A DNA stretch of 64,000 nt from DATFVA01 sp963745945 (GCA_963745945.1 CAVUZG010000004.1:992001-1056000); one strand, 5' to 3'; positions 17,884 through 26,925 are shown, numbered from the stretch's first letter. Numbers and translations: made by a program. The notes: generated by a model not told the origin, from the letters alone.

Positions 17884-19393
17884 GGCACGTTACGCAGGAG
17901 AAGACCATAAAATTATTCGGATCAGTATGGCAATCACTGCAGTCATTCCATTTACCATTATGTTTACCAGAATATATCGGGAAAAATTGCGCATCGTGAT
18001 CAAAGGTTGCCGGCTGCCATGCAGCTTGTGAATGACAGGTCTGACAATCCGTACCAAAACCTGCAGCCTGATGATTTGGGTTAGTTGTATTATTATAATC
18101 TGTAGCGTGACAATCATAACATTGATTAGGAGTATTGTTATAATTACCATTATGACAAGTTGAGCAATCGGTAATATTAGCGTGCGCTCCGATCAGTTCA
18201 TAAAAATTATTATGAATCGGGAATGTTGCCGGCTGCCAACCTGGATTTGTAGTATGACAGGTCTGGCAATCTGTTGTAATGCCAATTGCCTGATGATTAG
18301 GATTCGTTGTCGAATTAAAATTTGACTGATGACAGGATACACAATCTGTTGGTGTTCCAGCAAAACCATTTTGATGACACCCTGAGCAATCAACAGTTTG
18401 ATGAGCACCAGTTAAAGGGAAACCGCTAGCATTATGATCAAAATTGGAATCACCCCAGCTATTTGTATTATGGCACATCTCGCAATTTGTCGGATAATTC
18501 TGCGAAACATGTTCCGATGCTCCATTATAATCTGACTGATGACAGGAATAACATTCCGGACTGGCATTTGAAGTACTTCCCTGGTGACAGGAAGAACAAT
18601 CAAGATTCACGTGTTGACCTGTTAGTTCAAATCCTGTGTCAGTATGATTAAATGTTGAGGGGACAAATGAATCCGTATTATGGCAAGTTTGGCATTCAGT
18701 TGAAATACCTGCTGCCTGATGATTTGGATTAGTTGAAGCATTGTATGCGTTGACATGACATGAATAACAGTCCATCGGGGTATTGGTATATCCCTGTGTA
18801 TGGCATGATGAACAGTTAACAGTTTTATGTGATCCTGTAAGAGGGAACTGCGTTTGATTATGATCAAAGTTTGCCGGAGACCAGCCATTAATAGTATGGC
18901 AGTCAACGCAGTTTGTCGAAAATCCTGCTGGTACATGATTGGGATCAGTTGTCGCTTCAAAATCAGCACGATGGCAGGAATAACAATCTGTTGAAAGTCC
19001 TGTGAAGTTGCCTCCCTGTCCGTGGCAGGCAGAACATTCGATGTTATGACCGCCTGTTAATGGGAAGAAATCGTGGTTAAAATTAGTTGCCGACCAAACC
19101 ATGCTTGTAACATCATGGCATTCTTCACAGTTTGTAGAGAAACCAGCGGTTAAATGGTTTGGATTACTTGTCGACTGATAGTCTGACATATGGCAAGAAT
19201 AACAATCGACAGAAAGAACCTGAAAATTCAAGTCCTGATAACCGGCATGACATTGTTCACAATCAGCAAGCCGATGCGCTCCTACCAGAGGAAATCTGGT
19301 TTCCTGATGTACAACATTTATATCTTTAACGATCCAGTGTTTCAGGGGTATGACAACTCTGGCAATCAAAACCAACCGTTCCGCTGTGAACAT
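17768..19393 (-). CDS. Giant multiheme c-type cytochrome, middle part (21 CxxCH)
   Basis: The middle of the split cytochrome. True coding in this frame begins near 19349, after the first frameshift, and reads WIVKDINVVHQETRFPLVGA. It carries 21 CxxCH motifs spaced as repeated three-heme units with conserved linkers such as NPNHQAAGI, STFNHTDTGF and FPLTGAH. It stops at 17768 after CYACHPTGECRWII. Skipping one base between 17797 and 17771 rejoins the downstream frame with heme spacing preserved. The similar unit sequences at DNA level point to growth by tandem duplication. It would be periplasmic or surface-exposed after Sec export and Ccm-type heme attachment. Confidence 0.85.
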   Translation of the reverse strand: MFTAERLVLIARVVIPLKHWIVKDINVVHQETRFPLVGAHRLADCEQCHAGYQDLNFQVLSVDCYSCHMSDYQSTSNPNHLTAGFSTNCEECHDVTSMVWSATNFNHDFFPLTGGHNIECSACHGQGGNFTGLSTDCYSCHRADFEATTDPNHVPAGFSTNCVDCHTINGWSPANFDHNQTQFPLTGSHKTVNCSSCHTQGYTNTPMDCYSCHVNAYNASTNPNHQAAGISTECQTCHNTDSFVPSTFNHTDTGFELTGQHVNLDCSSCHQGSTSNASPECYSCHQSDYNGASEHVSQNYPTNCEMCHNTNSWGDSNFDHNASGFPLTGAHQTVDCSGCHQNGFAGTPTDCVSCHQSNFNSTTNPNHQAIGITTDCQTCHTTNPGWQPATFPIHNNFYELIGAHANITDCSTCHNGNYNNTPNQCYDCHATDYNNTTNPNHQAAGFGTDCQTCHSQAAWQPATFDHDAQFFPIYSGKHNGKWNDCSDCHTDPNNFMVFSCVTCHEHNQQDTDDQHQDVQGYIYQSDACYACHPTGECRWII

Positions 19394-19664
19394 CTTTATG
19401 ACAGGAAAAACAATCCTCAGTAGCTTTTGCCTTTGAAAAGATAAGAGACTCGTGACAGGATTTACAATTTACTTCTTTATGCTGACCGACCAAACTGAAA
19501 TCAGTCGTGCTATGATCAAACTTTACCGAATCCGGAGTAACCTTCCATGAACTTGCCTGATGGCAGGAAGAACAGTCAATATTTAATTTGTCCCCGTGCG
19601 GAGACTGCGCAAGAATCCCGGTTGATAAAACCAGAAGTAATATTAAGAATGACAGGATGCGCAT
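19326..19664 (-). CDS. Giant multiheme c-type cytochrome, N-terminal part (4 CxxCH)
   Basis: The start of the split cytochrome. It has a signal peptide (MRILSFLILLLVLSTGILAQ) followed by four motifs: CSSCH, CKSCH, CFSCH and CQSCH. The frame stops at 19326 right after CQSCHTPETLDR. Skipping one base between 19349 and 19329 enters the next frame, which continues the heme repeats without a gap. Reassembled, the gene spans 19664-16249 and encodes about 1137 residues with 46 CxxCH motifs, one per ~25 residues. Its start overlaps the stop of the 20-heme gene by 22 bases, so the two are probably translated from one mRNA. Confidence 0.87.
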   Translation of the reverse strand: MRILSFLILLLVLSTGILAQSPHGDKLNIDCSSCHQASSWKVTPDSVKFDHSTTDFSLVGQHKEVNCKSCHESLIFSKAKATEDCFSCHKDVHSGTVGFDCQSCHTPETLDR

Positions 19665-21217
19665 TTGAAATCTTTTAATTTATATTTAATAAACTGATTG
19701 TTATTCTCACTTACTGTTGGATGGCATTTTACACAGCCTAACTTTTGATGAGCTCCGGCCAGGGAAAATCTTGTATTTTCATGATCAAACTTTTCCGGTT
19801 TCCAATTATCAGATGTATGGCAGCGCCCACAATTTGAACTTCCATTTTCACTGAATTGACCATAATGAATATCTTTATGACAGCTTTCACATTTTGAATC
19901 TGTAGTAACAAACCTAAATACCTTTTTCCCGGACTCTTCCTCTTTATAATGACATTTTCCACAACTTACGTCTTTATGTTTACCAGCAATAGGAAAAGTT
20001 GTTTTTGAATGATCAAAATTTATAGTAATCCAATTCTCTGTTAGGTGACAGCCTGAGCAATTATTATTCTGCATATATTTTTCAGTTATTTCCGACCCAT
20101 GAACATTTTTATGACAATCTATACATTTTTCACCAATTTGCCTGAAATGCCATTTATCAACTTTATAATGGCAGGATTTACACGGAACTGCCAGGTGCGA
20201 ACCTGTTAATTTAAAATCTATTTGATTATGTTCTGCAATGGTGAAAGTGGAGGGTTCGAATCCATTTACTGTATGACATTTAGAACAATCTTTAACTTTG
20301 GCTTCGGATGTAAATTCACCATTATGATAATCTGAGTGACAATCCACACAATTTTGATGCCGTGGTTTTGAGTTAAGATCATTACCGTGACATTTTGAAC
20401 AATTTACGCTTTGGTGTTTTCCAACCAAAGGATAATTTGTCTTATTATGATCAAAAGCTTTTTGATTAATAACATGAAAACCTGAGGTCACATGACAACT
20501 TTGACAGTCATTTCCAAACTTACCTTTATGAACGTCTTTATGGCAATTTTCACATGAAGCAAATGCAATCCCTTTTAATTTAGGAGTCACTTTACCTTCA
20601 ATATTTTCATTTGGATGGCATTTAACACAAGCTACATTAAGATGCTTGCCGGTAAGCTTAAATGCAGCTTTTGAATGATCAAAATTTTCAATTTTATTAA
20701 AGTCGGTTGTATTATGACAGGAACCGCATTCATCACCCAATCTCCCTTTGTGAACATCTTCATGACAGCTTTTACAGGTCTGATCCAAACCAAGCAGGGT
20801 ATTTTTTCTGTTAATAACTTCATGCATTTGAATGTACAACTGTTTATGACAATCCTCGCATTTTATTTCTGAATGTTTTCCGGTTAACTGAAAACCTGCC
20901 TTTGAATGATCAAATTCTTTCCTATTAAAGTTTACTATTCTGAATTTTCTTCCATGATGTTCGCTATGGCATGACCAGCAGTCTTTTCCTTTCACTTCAC
21001 TGGTTGAATGATAACCGCGGTTCTGATTTATTAACTTTTTGATTTCTGTATGACAATCCAGGCACTTTGACGACTGAACCTGTTCTCCCAAAACGTGACA
21101 TTTTGTACAGTTACTAATCCCTTCAAGTTGTGCATGTGCAATTGTTAGATCACCCGGTGATATCTGTGCATATAGCGGAGTGAAGAAAAGTAAAAATACC
21201 ACTAATATTTTACACAC
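19643..21217 (-). CDS. Secreted 20-heme c-type cytochrome
   Basis: 524 residues. A signal peptide (MCKILVVFLLFFTPLYAQ) is followed by 20 CxxCH motifs, evenly spread from CTKCH to the terminal CASCHS. The repeat line FDHSKAxFxLTGKHxxxxC recurs, and several motifs have the form CxxCHKDVHKG, with extra histidines suited to bis-His ligation. This looks like a low-potential electron wire rather than an enzyme, as no catalytic-type motif (for example CxxCK) is seen. It lies 85 bases after the flavin/FeS oxidoreductase and overlaps the 46-heme gene, so it probably passes electrons between the membrane module and the larger cytochrome. Confidence 0.9.
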   Translation of the reverse strand: MCKILVVFLLFFTPLYAQISPGDLTIAHAQLEGISNCTKCHVLGEQVQSSKCLDCHTEIKKLINQNRGYHSTSEVKGKDCWSCHSEHHGRKFRIVNFNRKEFDHSKAGFQLTGKHSEIKCEDCHKQLYIQMHEVINRKNTLLGLDQTCKSCHEDVHKGRLGDECGSCHNTTDFNKIENFDHSKAAFKLTGKHLNVACVKCHPNENIEGKVTPKLKGIAFASCENCHKDVHKGKFGNDCQSCHVTSGFHVINQKAFDHNKTNYPLVGKHQSVNCSKCHGNDLNSKPRHQNCVDCHSDYHNGEFTSEAKVKDCSKCHTVNGFEPSTFTIAEHNQIDFKLTGSHLAVPCKSCHYKVDKWHFRQIGEKCIDCHKNVHGSEITEKYMQNNNCSGCHLTENWITINFDHSKTTFPIAGKHKDVSCGKCHYKEEESGKKVFRFVTTDSKCESCHKDIHYGQFSENGSSNCGRCHTSDNWKPEKFDHENTRFSLAGAHQKLGCVKCHPTVSENNNQFIKYKLKDFKCASCHS

Positions 21218-21302
21218 CGAATGTAATATTTTTCGTAGCGTTGAATTGCTTATCAGAAAGATTACCTGTAAAATGGTTAAATATTAATAAGGATCAATTT
21301 AA

Positions 21303-22649
21303 TTATTTTTCATGCTTTAGAATCGCATCCCCAAATTTTTTAGTAACAGAAATTCCAATCTTTTCAAGAAAACTGGTTGGAAGTTCACCACCGGCAAAAA
21401 TATACACAAGATCGTTTGGAACAGTTAAGAAATTCTCTTTGCCTTCAACAGAAATAATAACTGAATCATCTTTTATTTCTTTTACATTAGAACTCAATAG
21501 AACCTTAACGGATTTATCTTTTACCGCCCTTTGAATTCTTTCAAGATTTTTAGGTTTCAGCCTGGAAAAGGAGTTGTTACGATAAGATAGTATAACTTCA
21601 TTATCTTCATCAGCTAAAAGTAATGCATTTTCAATTGCTGAATCACCGCCACCAACTACAATCACTTTTTTGTTATGAATCAATTCAGGCTCAAGCAGTC
21701 TGTAGGCAACTTTTTCTTTATTCTCTCCCGGAACACCAAGTTTTCTTGGCGAACCTCTTCTTCCTATTGACAGAACAACTGTTTTTGTTGTATATACTTT
21801 TTGGGAAGTTTCTATTTGGAAAATGTCCCCGATTTTTTCAATGTTAACAACTTTTTCCTGCTCATTTATCTTTATATTGTTTTTACCTATCGCTTTCAGC
21901 CATAGACTTAATAATTCAGTTTTGGATGTTTCATTCAGTTTAACTTTACCATACAACGGTAAATCCATTGCAGATGTCATTATAACTTTTGCTCTTGGAA
22001 AACTAAAAACTGTACCGCCCAGACTGTTCTGTTCAAGAGTTAAATATTTCAAACCATTTTTTACCGCGGTAAGTGTAGCCGCAATACCAGCCGGGCCGGC
22101 ACCAATTATTGTAACATCATATTCCGCTTTATGATTACTTTTTATTTTTCTTGATATGTACTCAACTGCCTGTTTACCCTGCTCAACTGCATTTTTTATA
22201 AGTCCCATTCCACCAAGCTCACCTGCAATAAAAATACCCGGAACACTTGTTTCAAATTCAGGACTGACATGAGGAAGTTCCACTCCTCTTTTTTCTGTCC
22301 CGATGTTAAGGGTGATTGCCTGCATCGGACAGGCATGGAAACACGCTCCATGACCCACACACCTTGAAGCATTAATTGTTCTTGCCTGACCACTCACCAT
22401 TCCAAGTATATCTTTTTCCGGACAAGCTGCAATACAGGCTCCACTTCCAATACAAGTTTCAAGATCAATTACAGGATGAAGTGAAACAGGTTCATAAAAT
22501 CCCAGTTGTTTGGCTTTTTCGATTTTATAGTTAGTTACTTTTGTTCTGTTTTTGTATTTACTCAGATAGGTGAACAACACAAGAAATACGACCAGTAGAA
22601 TCAGTGTGTATGCAATAATATTTTCAATGAAAACTTCCATCTCACTCAA
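21303..22649 (-). CDS. Membrane-anchored ferredoxin-domain/flavin NAD(P)H oxidoreductase
   Basis: 448 residues. One membrane helix lies at the N-terminus (IIAYTLILLVVFLVLFTYL). A two-cluster ferredoxin-like domain contains CIGSGACIAACPEKDI and CVGHGACFHACPMQAI; in each, the second cysteine of a normal motif is Ser or His. A thioredoxin-reductase-like flavoprotein follows, with the FAD loop GAGPAGIAATLTA and the pyridine nucleotide loop GGGDSAIENALLLA. The CxxC disulfide of thioredoxin reductase is absent, so this is an electron-transfer flavoprotein rather than TrxR. It probably passes electrons between NAD(P)H and the neighbouring cytochromes or quinone. It lies 22 bases after the TPR gene in a shared operon. 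Confidence 0.85.
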   Translation of the reverse strand: MSEMEVFIENIIAYTLILLVVFLVLFTYLSKYKNRTKVTNYKIEKAKQLGFYEPVSLHPVIDLETCIGSGACIAACPEKDILGMVSGQARTINASRCVGHGACFHACPMQAITLNIGTEKRGVELPHVSPEFETSVPGIFIAGELGGMGLIKNAVEQGKQAVEYISRKIKSNHKAEYDVTIIGAGPAGIAATLTAVKNGLKYLTLEQNSLGGTVFSFPRAKVIMTSAMDLPLYGKVKLNETSKTELLSLWLKAIGKNNIKINEQEKVVNIEKIGDIFQIETSQKVYTTKTVVLSIGRRGSPRKLGVPGENKEKVAYRLLEPELIHNKKVIVVGGGDSAIENALLLADEDNEVILSYRNNSFSRLKPKNLERIQRAVKDKSVKVLLSSNVKEIKDDSVIISVEGKENFLTVPNDLVYIFAGGELPTSFLEKIGISVTKKFGDAILKHEK

Positions 22650-22671
22650 CTTTTAAAAATTGGAAATTCAA

Positions 22672-23310
22672 TTATAATTTCTCAAGAGAAGATTTTGCCA
22701 GCTGCGAGGCTTCATCTCCGGGATAATCAGAAACAAGTTTGTTCCAGATTTCTCTTGCCCTCTCTTTATCTCCCCTGCTTGCGGCTATCGCACCAAGGTT
22801 GTACATAGCCTGCGTATTGTTCTGATCATTCTTTAAAACACGACTGGTATATTCTTCAGCCTTTTCATAATTCTGTTTTCCATAGTATACCATTGCAAGG
22901 TTGAAGAGAATATCGTTTCGTTTAGGATCAATTTTAATAATTTTTTCATAATAGGATAATGCTTCTTCCGGTTTGTGGGCTGCTGTCATAAAATCAGCGT
23001 ACTCTCTCATTTTCGAAGTATCATTCGGATTTTCTTCAACCTGCTTTTTTAATATTTCCATTTTTTGAAATACTTCAGAAGAGACATTACTTTTAGAAGG
23101 ATTTTCCCCTACGGGATTTTGAAGTCCTTTATGAACATCATCATTCGGCATTTCTTCGCCGGCAATACTTCCCGCCGGAACCGTAGTTTGATTATTACTT
23201 TTCCCGGAAAGGATTAATAGTGCTACAATTACACCGATACCTAAAAGGATATATAAATAAACTACCCTGAATTTCAATTTCTTCCTCCTAAAAAATCCAT
23301 TTATAACCAA
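22672..23310 (-). CDS. Membrane-anchored TPR protein, possible cytochrome assembly factor
   Basis: 212 residues. A basic N-terminus and single membrane helix (VVYLYILLGIGVIVALLIL) are followed by a polar linker and three TPR units (ILFNLAMVYYGKQNYEKAEE, QAMYNLGAIAASRGDKERAR). The layout resembles NrfG/CcmI TPR domains that hold apocytochrome during heme attachment. The location beside cytochromes with 66 CxxCH motifs supports that idea, but it is inference. It overlaps the end of the b-type membrane protein gene by 23 bases. Confidence 0.72.
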   Translation of the reverse strand: MVINGFFRRKKLKFRVVYLYILLGIGVIVALLILSGKSNNQTTVPAGSIAGEEMPNDDVHKGLQNPVGENPSKSNVSSEVFQKMEILKKQVEENPNDTSKMREYADFMTAAHKPEEALSYYEKIIKIDPKRNDILFNLAMVYYGKQNYEKAEEYTSRVLKNDQNNTQAMYNLGAIAASRGDKERAREIWNKLVSDYPGDEASQLAKSSLEKL

Positions 23311-24163
23311 AAATTATAGTCACTGCGATATGAACGAACATAATTACAAACATTGTAATTGCGAAAGGCAAATGAACGATATGCCAATATCGAAACATCT
23401 TTTGAGTAGTTCTGAGCATACCAATTTTACGGGAGAGAACAAGTTTGGATTTAGAAATTCTGAGAATCTCATTTTTGCTTTTGCTTCTCATATCTAAATG
23501 TCTCAATTCCCGTTTTATTTGATGCAGAACAGACTTTGTTCCAAAGTAATCCTGTATCATCATAACAAAACTCGTTCCAAACCCAACCTCTCTATATTTA
23601 TCAGTTTGTGAATGTTTCTCTAATCTTGAGATAATCTTACCGCTAATTGAATATTCATTCTCCAATCTGTATGTCAAATCGTCATTTATATCATTCAGCT
23701 CTTTAACGCTTAATTCTTTACCCTGTATGGTACGTGGAATCTGAACATAAATAAATCTCCCCGCGACGCCGCTGGCAACCACAGCAACCATACTCCAAAA
23801 ACTGACTGCTACTATTCCACCAAATTTAAATGCGGTATGGTAAAGCACGAAAATTGGACCCACGGTACAGAGAAAAATGTGAAACTCGAGCCAATGTTTT
23901 AAGAATCCAACATTGAAGAATCTTCTCACCCTTTTTCGTATCATATAAATTGCAACCCCCAAAATCATCATTATGCTTCCCAAAATACCAAAACCATGTC
24001 CCAGGATGCCGCTGGGTTTTAACATTTGGTATTGTGACTGAAAAAATCTTTCTTCCAGAGGAGTATTGTAATACTGGTACCCGTTTAGCGCTAATAACAA
24101 TGTTACGCCTACTCCGACTACAATAAAAAAGATCACATAAATACGGTGAAGAGAATTATTCAT
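23288..24163 (-). CDS. Predicted b-type cytochrome-like membrane protein
   Basis: 291 residues with about five membrane helices: near residues 8-25, 52-75, 90-108, 115-135 and 265-288. Histidines lie within or at helix ends in GILGHGFGILG, FLKHWLEFHIFL, VLYHTAF, YWHIVHLPFAI and MFVHIAVTI, in pairs able to hold two b hemes. A ~110-residue charged loop separates the last helix. This fits a cytochrome b561 or formate-dehydrogenase-gamma-like quinone module. It is the first gene of the cluster and would link the menaquinone pool to the flavin/FeS protein and cytochromes. No well-known family name is certain. Confidence 0.68.
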   Translation of the reverse strand: MNNSLHRIYVIFFIVVGVGVTLLLALNGYQYYNTPLEERFFQSQYQMLKPSGILGHGFGILGSIMMILGVAIYMIRKRVRRFFNVGFLKHWLEFHIFLCTVGPIFVLYHTAFKFGGIVAVSFWSMVAVVASGVAGRFIYVQIPRTIQGKELSVKELNDINDDLTYRLENEYSISGKIISRLEKHSQTDKYREVGFGTSFVMMIQDYFGTKSVLHQIKRELRHLDMRSKSKNEILRISKSKLVLSRKIGMLRTTQKMFRYWHIVHLPFAITMFVIMFVHIAVTIIFGYKWIF

Positions 24164-24269
24164 TTTATTACCGCAAAAAATGAGTATTTATTTTTTAAGA
24201 TTAGCAAAAATAATAATTTTTTAAAGACATATATGAAAAGGTAATTAATAATGGCTACCCCTGAAAGTA

Positions 24270-24295
24270 AAAAGCGGCCTGAGGAAGCCGCTTAT
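24270..24295 (-). terminator. Intrinsic terminator after the small conserved gene
   Basis: Stem AAGCGGC (24272-24278) pairs with GCCGCTT (24287-24293). On the minus strand it is followed by TTTTTA. It ends the leftward dapF/small-gene transcript and separates it from the cytochrome cluster. Confidence 0.8.
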
Positions 24296-24298
24296 AAT

Positions 24299-24613
24299 TT
24301 ATAAAGGATTATTTTCTGCAATCTCGTAAAAAGTAGTGTACCGGGTACTTCCATTCGTTGTCATATCATTCAGTTTATTTATAAGAATATTTATTCTTTC
24401 ATTCTGATCATCATCGAAAGCTTCAAATGCTTCTTCAGAGCTGAATGTATATTGTTCATGATAGTGATGGTTTTTTCCTTTAGTTTCATAAACAGAATAA
24501 TTTTCGAGTCCCTCTGCAGTAAGAAGAGTTTTCAGTTCTTTTATAAGCGACAGATATACTTCCTTCTTTTCAGCAGGAATTTCATAATCAATTGTGAAAA
24601 TAACTTTTGGCAT
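24299..24613 (-). CDS. Conserved small protein of unknown function
   Basis: 104 residues with no signal peptide or membrane helix. The alternating pattern (VIFTIDYEIPAEKKEVYLSL and NHHYHEQYTFSSEEAFEAF) suggests a ferredoxin-like alpha/beta fold of the antibiotic-biosynthesis-monooxygenase (Dabb/ABM) type, but I cannot assign it with confidence. The HHYHEQY cluster is its most distinctive feature. It lies 15 bases after dapF in the same direction and ends at a terminator, so it is probably co-transcribed with dapF. Confidence 0.6.
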   Translation of the reverse strand: MPKVIFTIDYEIPAEKKEVYLSLIKELKTLLTAEGLENYSVYETKGKNHHYHEQYTFSSEEAFEAFDDDQNERINILINKLNDMTTNGSTRYTTFYEIAENNPL

Positions 24614-24628
24614 TTATTCTCCAGACAT

Positions 24629-25492
24629 TTATAGATATTTATTTAGCAAAAACTCCCCGGTAAAAGAAGTTTTAACCGGGCCTGTCAAAGATAATTCTTT
24701 TATCTTTTCATCTTCAAATTTAAAATCAACAATTAATTCATCCCCTCCGTTGGTTAAAAGAATAATAGGGGGTCTTATTTTATCCTTAAAAAAACTTATC
24801 AAAGCAGAAGCTGCTGAACCAGTACCGCAAGAGAGTGTTTCATTTTCAACTCCGCGCTCATAGGTTCTTATTTCAAGTTTATTATCTCTAAAGTTCACAA
24901 AATTTACGTTTGTTCCTCCGGGTGAAAATTCAGGAAGATATCTTATTTCTCTTCCCAAATCATATACCGGAACTTCACTAATTTCAGAATAATGCATACC
25001 CGGTCCTACCGGACTTCTTAAAATTTCTTTGATATCTATAACAACATGTGGTGAACCTGTGTCTATAAAATCAGCATTTATCATTTGTTCTGCTGCTTTT
25101 ATCTTAAAATTCCTCTTTAAATTCTTCGGTTGATTGAAGTAGAACTTAGCTATTCCACTACTGGAAATTTCTCCTGAATATTCTTCATCATTTGATAAAA
25201 AACGGGTTCTATTTTTTAGTCCAAATTTATCAGCCGCAAAACTGATTGCACATCTTGCCCCGTTGCCGCATAAACTTCCGGTTGATCCATCAGCATTAAA
25301 ATATTCCATTACAAAATCATAATCCTGCGAAGTTTTAATAGTTATTATTCCATCGGCACCAATACCATTATGCCTATCGCAAAGTTTTTTAATTAAAACA
25401 TTTGAAAGAACTAAATCATTGCAGGTATTTTTATCTATAACGATAAAATCATTTCCCGCACCGTTCATTTTAGCAAAAGAAATTTTCTGCAT
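24629..25492 (-). CDS. dapF: Diaminopimelate epimerase
   Basis: Interconverts LL- and meso-diaminopimelate for lysine and peptidoglycan synthesis. The 287 residues open SFAKMNGAGNDFIVID. The two catalytic cysteines are present: Cys75 in SLCGNGARC and the second in ETLSCGTGSAA near residue 226. Length and motif order are normal. A small unknown gene follows immediately. The 189 bases upstream (25493-25681) show no gene. Confidence 0.97.
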   Translation of the reverse strand: MQKISFAKMNGAGNDFIVIDKNTCNDLVLSNVLIKKLCDRHNGIGADGIITIKTSQDYDFVMEYFNADGSTGSLCGNGARCAISFAADKFGLKNRTRFLSNDEEYSGEISSSGIAKFYFNQPKNLKRNFKIKAAEQMINADFIDTGSPHVVIDIKEILRSPVGPGMHYSEISEVPVYDLGREIRYLPEFSPGGTNVNFVNFRDNKLEIRTYERGVENETLSCGTGSAASALISFFKDKIRPPIILLTNGGDELIVDFKFEDEKIKELSLTGPVKTSFTGEFLLNKYL

Positions 25493-25681
25493 TACGTATG
25501 CAATTTAGGTTAATAACTGATGTTGATCAATAAAAATTTGAGGTTGAAGATTTTATTTTAGTAACAAAGTGAACCAACTAACATTTTGTAAAAATTATAC
25601 CTATTTTTTTATGAAACACAGGGAAATCTGATAAGAAGATCAGACTTATAGACGATTCATATACTAAAGCATTTTGAAGTA

Positions 25682-26572
25682 TCAGACATTATCAATACTG
25701 CAGTTAGTACCCTGTGCGTCTTTTTCCACCTGGATTGTTGAATGCTCTATTCCGAATTTCCTTTGTAATTCACTGCAAATTTCTTTAAGAAAATAATCAC
25801 CTGGATTAGTATCCGGCATTACCAGGTGAACAGTCAATGCCGTCTCTGTTGTACTCATTGCCCAGATATGAAGGTCGTGTATTTCTTTCACGCCCGTAAT
25901 TGTTTTTAAATGATTCTCAACTTCCTTCAAATTTATACCTTTAGGAACAGCATCAACAGACATTAAAAACGAGTCTTTCAGTAAACCAGCAGTGCCGATT
26001 GTTATTACAATTACTATAACAAGACTTATCAATGGATCGAGCCAGAGCCAGTGGGTTAGAGTAATAAGTAGTCCGGCTATTACAACCCCGGCAGATACTC
26101 CGGCATCAGCAGCCATATGCAGATAAGCACCTCTTATATTTATATCTTTTTCTTTTCCCTTAATAAATAAATACGCTGTAATCGCATTTACAAAAACCCC
26201 AATGCCCGCTACTATCATCATTGGTATTCCCTGCACCGGTTCAGGATTGATCAATCTTCTTATTGCTTCAATTGAAATTGCACCTACGGCAATCAATAAA
26301 ATAATAGCATTAAATAAAGCAGCCAGTATTGTTGATTTTCTTAAACCGTAAGTTCTATTTTTTGTAGGAAGACTTTTAGCAAGATAAGTTGCACCCCAGG
26401 CAAGCAGAAGCCCAAGGACATCACTCAGGTTATGCCCCGCATCTGCGATTAACGCCATTGAACTTACAAGTAAACCAAATATTACCTCAACAATTATATA
26501 TATAACATTCAGTGCTATCCCAAAGCCAAAGGCCTTGTTAATATTTTCCGGACTATAATGGAGATGTGCCAT
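25682..26572 (-). CDS. Cation diffusion facilitator (Zn/Co/Cd efflux)
   Basis: 296 residues with six membrane helices and a C-terminal cytoplasmic metallochaperone-like domain. The paired metal-binding motifs of the transport site are visible: DAGHNLSD in helix 2 and HMAADAGVS in helix 5. IHDLHIWAMSTTETALTVHL is typical of the C-terminal domain of CzcD/ZitB proteins. It would export divalent metals by proton antiport. It stands alone, 80 bases from the SemiSWEET gene. The metal specificity is not certain. Confidence 0.93.
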   Translation of the reverse strand: MAHLHYSPENINKAFGFGIALNVIYIIVEVIFGLLVSSMALIADAGHNLSDVLGLLLAWGATYLAKSLPTKNRTYGLRKSTILAALFNAIILLIAVGAISIEAIRRLINPEPVQGIPMMIVAGIGVFVNAITAYLFIKGKEKDINIRGAYLHMAADAGVSAGVVIAGLLITLTHWLWLDPLISLVIVIVITIGTAGLLKDSFLMSVDAVPKGINLKEVENHLKTITGVKEIHDLHIWAMSTTETALTVHLVMPDTNPGDYFLKEICSELQRKFGIEHSTIQVEKDAQGTNCSIDNV

Positions 26573-26652
26573 TTATCTTAGTTTGATAAAAAAATTAATA
26601 ATTGCTTTTAGTTTAAAAATAATATTACCCGCTTTAAATTCAATTAATATTT

Positions 26653-26925
26653 TTAGGGAAATACATCCAGCTGTATTTTCATTAGCAGGATATAAACAGA
26701 GAGGAAAAGTGTAACAGCATTTGCTATTATTATGGGAAATGAGTTTATCATAAGACCATAAACCAACCAGAAAAAGACGCCTGAAGTCATTAATAAAAAC
26801 ATTCCTAATGAAATATCTTTTGTGCTTTTTGATTTAAAAACTTTTATTGCCTGCGGAATAAATGAAATTGTTGTGCAGGCAGCTGCAATATATCCAAAAA
26901 CGAAAATTATCAAATCGTTCTCCAA
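26653..26925 (-). CDS. SemiSWEET family small transporter
   Basis: 90 residues and three membrane helices with the PQ-loop motif SFIPQAIKVFKSKSTKDIS in helix 1, the hallmark of bacterial SemiSWEETs, which dimerise to form a sugar-type transporter. MFLLMTSGVFFWLVYG is the second helix with the conserved Trp/Tyr. Its length matches the family. The substrate is unproven; known members move sugars. It has its own short leader. Confidence 0.9.
   Translation of the reverse strand: MENDLIIFVFGYIAAACTTISFIPQAIKVFKSKSTKDISLGMFLLMTSGVFFWLVYGLMINSFPIIIANAVTLFLSVYILLMKIQLDVFP

Noticed and set aside
16531..20872. Many open frames opposite to or shifted from the cytochrome genes
   Set aside because: They are mirror frames of the repeated heme codons, with unnatural composition and no motifs.
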